A DNA stretch of 64,000 nt. Origin: Pedobacter sp. Bi126 (GTDB taxonomy: Bacteria; Bacteroidota; Bacteroidia; Sphingobacteriales; Sphingobacteriaceae). Shown in pieces: positions 60,612 through 64,000 of the stretch; position 1 is the first letter of the stretch, and every line of letters begins with the position of its first letter. The stretch lies in contig NZ_CAKKMS010000003.1 in NCBI RefSeq assembly GCF_918698245.1, positions 186,001-250,000 on the forward strand. The letters run 5' to 3'. The notes below the pieces were generated by a model that saw only the letters and a program-made list of their open reading frames with translations, was not told the origin of the DNA and made no database searches. A program made the translations under genes and the position numbers.

Positions 60612-60880
60612 CTATTGTCAGGAATGGAATAATCTTCTTTTCAAACCTCATAGGTTTAGCGCTAACTGAACACTTCGTGTAAAACAGACACTATCCATGT
60701 ATTTTATTGCCTAAAATAGGCAACATTTATTCAAAAAAAATCGTATATTTCCTTTAGATTTAACAGCTTTTAACATCTGTCGCAAGATATTTACACACTG
60801 TTTTTTATGCCAAAAAATACGACAACACAATCTTTAACAGTACTTTAAAGGAAATCCGACAGGTTTTCAATCGCAAAATA

Positions 60881-60896
60881 AATCAATCGATTGATT
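60881..60896. promoter_or_regulatory. 16-bp palindrome upstream of the RND efflux operon
   Basis: AATCAATCGATTGATT is a perfect palindrome about 136 bp before the adaptor start at 61032. TetR- or MarR-type repressors of RND pumps bind such sites, but no such regulator is in the window. A TTGCCT-AAAAT-AGGCAA hairpin is also present near 60708; nothing else was recognised between 60640 and 61031. Confidence 0.5.
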
Positions 60897-61031
60897 AAAT
60901 GACAGAATTCGGACAGATTTATTTTTTTTTAGGCTCTATTTTTGGGCATTTATTGGCGAAAATCGAAGTCATATATTTTTTGACAACGCCCTTAATTCCG
61001 GAAATTTAAATTTAAACACACAGAAATACCC

Positions 61032-62201
61032 ATGAGAAAAGTAACAACTCTCTTTTTTAGCGTAAGCATTGGTATGCTTCTAGCGTCCTGCGGAAATAAC
61101 GATGCAGCTAAAAAAGCTGCCGCTGCAGCCGCAGCTGGTCCACAAGCTTACCCTGTTTTTACAGTAACCACACAAAATACAACATTAGATTCTGATTATC
61201 CAGCAACAATTGAAGGTATTCAAAACATCGATATCCGTCCGAAAGTTGATGGTTTCATTGAAAAAATATTGGTTGATGAGGGTGCTGTAGTTAAGAAAGG
61301 TCAATTGCTTTTCACCATTAATGCACCACAGTACGAGCAACAGGTTAGGACAGCACGAGCTGCAATTAGCAGCGCCGAAGCTGATGTAAATGCTGCCCAG
61401 CTAACAGTAAACAAAACCAAACCCCTGGTAGAAAAAGATATCATTAGCAAATATGACTTGGATGCAGCGCAGCTTACGCTCCAAAGCAGAAAAGCTGCAT
61501 TGGCACAAGCAAAAGCAGAATTGGTAAATGCACAGGTTAATTTAGGTTATACTTCGATTACCAGCCCTGTTGATGGCGTAGTTGGTAGTATCCCTTTCAG
61601 AAATGGAAGTTTAGTGAGCAGCAGCAGTACGCAACCGTTAACTACTGTTTCTAATACCTCTAAGGTTTACGCCTATTTCTCATTAAATGAGAAACAGCTT
61701 TTAGATTTTTCTAATACCTACAAAGGCAATACGCTTGCACAGCAAATGAAAAACATTCCTCCGGTGAGCTTGGTTCTTGCTGACGGAACAGTTTATGCAC
61801 AGAATGGCAAAATCGAATCGATCAACGGGCAGATTAATACCAGCACCGGCTCGGCAAGTTTAAGGGCAACCTTCCCTAATCCGGTTTTCTTATTAAAAAA
61901 TGGTGCTAGTGCATCGGTTAGAATTCCACAGCATGTTGAAAATGCAATTTTAGTTCCTCAAAAATCAACTATCGATTTACAGGGCAAGAAATTCGTCTAT
62001 ATTTTAGGCGATTCGGCTAAGGTGGTCAATACCCAAATTGAAGTGATGGAATTGGCCAAAGGTAATTTCTATGTGGTTACCAAAGGACTTAAAGCTGGCG
62101 ATAAAGTTATTTTAGAAGGCTTTCAATCGTTAAAAGACGGGACTAAAATTAAACCTGAGGTAAAAAACACCGATTCAGTTTATGCTGAAATAAAAAAATA
62201 A
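61032..62201 (+). CDS. RND efflux periplasmic adaptor (membrane fusion protein)
   Basis: A 389-residue lipoprotein adaptor of the AcrA/MexA family. The lipobox is LLASC (Cys at about residue 20), followed by an Ala/Lys-rich linker, the lipoyl half-motif (VDGFIEKILVDEGAVVKKGQ), a long helical hairpin (about 95-165, AAISSAEADVNAAQLTVNKT), the second lipoyl half (GYTSITSPVDGVVGSIPF), and beta-barrel/membrane-proximal domains. It bridges the pump encoded 48 bp downstream and an outer-membrane TolC-like channel not in the window. Confidence 0.93.
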   Translation: MRKVTTLFFSVSIGMLLASCGNNDAAKKAAAAAAAGPQAYPVFTVTTQNTTLDSDYPATIEGIQNIDIRPKVDGFIEKILVDEGAVVKKGQLLFTINAPQYEQQVRTARAAISSAEADVNAAQLTVNKTKPLVEKDIISKYDLDAAQLTLQSRKAALAQAKAELVNAQVNLGYTSITSPVDGVVGSIPFRNGSLVSSSSTQPLTTVSNTSKVYAYFSLNEKQLLDFSNTYKGNTLAQQMKNIPPVSLVLADGTVYAQNGKIESINGQINTSTGSASLRATFPNPVFLLKNGASASVRIPQHVENAILVPQKSTIDLQGKKFVYILGDSAKVVNTQIEVMELAKGNFYVVTKGLKAGDKVILEGFQSLKDGTKIKPEVKNTDSVYAEIKK

Positions 62202-62249
62202 CAATATAGTCAGTGCAATCACACTACATCAGTGTAATCCATATTAATT

Positions 62250-64000
62250 ATGTTTAAGAAATTTATAGATAGGCCCGTTTTATCAACAGTCATATCCATT
62301 ATAATTGTAATATTAGGTGTATTAGGCCTTGTAACTTTACCCATCTCTCAATACCCCGAAATTGCACCGCCAACCGTTCAGGTATCGGCTTCGTACCAAG
62401 GGGCAAATGCCGATGTGGTAATGAGTAGTGTTGTTGTTCCGCTGGAAGAGCAGATAAATGGTGTGGAAGACATGACCTACATGACTTCTAGTGCCAGTAA
62501 TGATGGTACTGCAACCATTACCGTTAACTTTAAATTGGGTACAAATGCCGATTTAGCAGCGGTTAACGTGCAGAACCGTGTAGCCAGGGCAACCAGTTTA
62601 TTACCTGCAGAGGTAACCAGATCGGGTGTAATTACAGCAAAGAGACAGGCGAGTAACTTACTTATTTTTGCCATTTACAGCGATGATCCATCATACGATC
62701 AGAAGTTTTTGCAGAATTATGCCAACATCAACATCATCCCTGAAATTAAAAGGATTAGCGGTGTGGGTGATGCAAGTGCGTTTGGTACTTTAGATTACAC
62801 CATGCGTATCTGGCTTAAGCCAGAAGTAATGGCCGTTTATGGTCTGGTACCAAATGATGTAAGTGTAGCCTTGGCTGAGCAAAACATCGAAGCTGCACCA
62901 GGTCAGTTTGGTGAGCAGGGAAATCAGGCTTTTCAATACACCTTAAAATATAGTGGCCGTTTAAAAACGGAAACTGAGTTTAGCAACATCATTATTAAGG
63001 CGGATGCAAACGGACAGATTCTTCGCCTAAAAGATGTGGCCAGGATAGAACTTGGTGCGCAAAGTTATGCCAGTTATGTGAAGTTTAACGGCAAACCTGC
63101 TTTAGGTATCGCCATTAGTCAAACAGCGGGTTCGAATGCGAAAGAAGTAATCGAAAACTCGATCAAAACTTTAGATAAAGCCGCAACTTCTTTCCCTAAA
63201 GGTGTTCATTACGAAACCGTAGTTAACGTAAATAACTTCTTGGATGCCTCAATCGAAAAGGTAATCCACACCTTGATTGAAGCATTCATTTTGGTGTTCT
63301 TAGTGGTATTTATTTTCCTACAGGATTTCCGTTCAACCTTAATACCTGCAATTAGTGTTCCGGTGGCTATTATCGGTACCTTTTTCTTCCTGAGTCTGTT
63401 CGGTTTTACCATCAACCTGTTAACCTTATTTGCATTGGTACTGGCCATCGGTATTGTGGTGGATGATGCCATTGTGGTGGTTGAGGCCGTACATGCCAAG
63501 CTGGATGCGGGTTACAAAGACCCTAAAAAGGCAACGAAAGATGCGATGGATGATATTAGTGGTGCGATTATTTCGATTACACTGGTAATGGCGGCGGTAT
63601 TTATCCCGGTAAGTTTTATCCAGGGTTCGTCGGGTGTATTTTATAAACAATTCGGTTTAACACTGGCTATTGCGATTATTTTATCGGCGATCAATGCCTT
63701 AACATTAAGTCCGGCACTATGTGCGATGTTCTTAAAACCGCACGCAGAAGATCACGAAAAAAGCAAAAATTTCTTGCAACGTTTTTATACTGCTTTCAAT
63801 ACTTCATTTGATGCCGTAACGCAAAAGTATAAACGCTCTGTTGGCTTCTTAGGCAAAAAAAGGTGGCTTGCAGGTTTAGGAATTGCTGTTTTCGCAGTGG
63901 TGTTAGTGTGGATTATGAATACAACGCCTAAAGGTTTCGTGCCAAACGAAGATTTAGGAACGGTTTTCTCTGATATTTCATTACCACCTTCTACGTCACA
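62250..64000 (+). CDS. RND efflux pump permease (AcrB-like), truncated at window edge
   Basis: The first 583 residues of a hydrophobe/amphiphile-efflux RND pump. It starts MFKKFIDRPVLSTVISIIIV with the first transmembrane helix, then a large porter-domain loop (DVVMSSVVVPLEEQINGVED) and the next transmembrane segments (about 340-470) including the proton-relay Asp pair in LAIGIVVDDAIVVVEAVHAK, as expected for an active pump. A full-length family member has about 1050 residues; the rest, and probably a TolC-like gene, lie beyond 64000. No drug can be named from the sequence. Confidence 0.94.
   Translation, partial: MFKKFIDRPVLSTVISIIIVILGVLGLVTLPISQYPEIAPPTVQVSASYQGANADVVMSSVVVPLEEQINGVEDMTYMTSSASNDGTATITVNFKLGTNADLAAVNVQNRVARATSLLPAEVTRSGVITAKRQASNLLIFAIYSDDPSYDQKFLQNYANINIIPEIKRISGVGDASAFGTLDYTMRIWLKPEVMAVYGLVPNDVSVALAEQNIEAAPGQFGEQGNQAFQYTLKYSGRLKTETEFSNIIIKADANGQILRLKDVARIELGAQSYASYVKFNGKPALGIAISQTAGSNAKEVIENSIKTLDKAATSFPKGVHYETVVNVNNFLDASIEKVIHTLIEAFILVFLVVFIFLQDFRSTLIPAISVPVAIIGTFFFLSLFGFTINLLTLFALVLAIGIVVDDAIVVVEAVHAKLDAGYKDPKKATKDAMDDISGAIISITLVMAAVFIPVSFIQGSSGVFYKQFGLTLAIAIILSAINALTLSPALCAMFLKPHAEDHEKSKNFLQRFYTAFNTSFDAVTQKYKRSVGFLGKKRWLAGLGIAVFAVVLVWIMNTTPKGFVPNEDLGTVFSDISLPPSTS

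Noticed and set aside
1-64000. tRNA, rRNA or prophage genes
   Set aside because: No cloverleaf ending in CCA-type context, no rRNA-like conserved stretch and no phage structural or integrase genes were recognised by eye; a tRNA scan would be the decisive check.

Overview
The window is a piece of a Bacteroidota chromosome, most likely Pedobacter or a close relative in the Sphingobacteriaceae. The evidence is low GC, TAnnTTTG-type -7 promoter boxes, two CarboxypepD_reg/outer-membrane beta-barrel receptors, TonB proteins, twin-arginine Gfo/Idh/MocA oxidoreductases, DUF1080 domains, a LytTR two-component system and a three-subunit menaquinone-type succinate dehydrogenase. I see no rRNA, tRNA, prophage or CRISPR array. 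The species is inference; no search was run.

Layout. 0-11 kb: a truncated TPR protein and a SRPBCC protein, then a four-gene minus-strand operon (two Tat-exported Gfo/Idh oxidoreductases, a 1157-residue HEAT plus double-DUF1080 protein, one cytosolic Gfo/Idh enzyme) divergent from a ROK regulator. This looks like a redox-assisted (3-keto-glycoside) sugar degradation locus. 11-25 kb: small metabolic and regulatory genes: alpha/beta hydrolase, a frameshifted MafI-like immunity gene, GNAT, CDGSH protein, AraC, SDR, a sulfatase, DoxX with divergent HxlR, two lysine-rich proteins, ArsR with an Old Yellow Enzyme, pirin with GNAT, an ECF sigma factor with an anti-sigma/beta-barrel fusion, and a COG4315 lipoprotein. 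25-38 kb: HIT, GreA, M1 peptidase, OsmC, a second frameshifted gene, a 2-hydroxyacid dehydrogenase, two tandem TonB-dependent receptors, NUDIX, an IS200-type transposase preceded by six small hairpins, and a PlsC-like acyltransferase.

38-49 kb is the signalling block: LytTR response regulator and LytS-like kinase divergent from a small membrane protein plus ABC transporter, with 21-bp-spaced LytTR-like repeats between them; a stand-alone LuxR protein behind a perfect 20-bp palindrome; a NarL-type kinase/regulator pair; and a BlaI / M56 peptidase / plug-only protein / TonB operon. In that operon TonB C-terminal domains and SusC-like plug segments are found on proteins that have no beta-barrel. 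I consider it the most unusual system here.

49-64 kb: sdhCAB; a TPR protein and a thioredoxin-fold lipoprotein that has lost its cysteines; a cold-shock protein; two small hypotheticals; a Cys-rich copper-binding four-helix protein; a Do-type HtrA protease with a long leader inverted repeat; dapF; and an RND efflux adaptor with the start of its pump (cut by the right edge).

Intergenic DNA is rich in dispersed hairpin repeats. At least two families are recognisable: a GTTCC/GGAAC set next to the transposase, and a CCTCG/CGAGG, GCGAT/ATCGC, GCATT/AATGC set shared by 28.5 kb and 60.5 kb.
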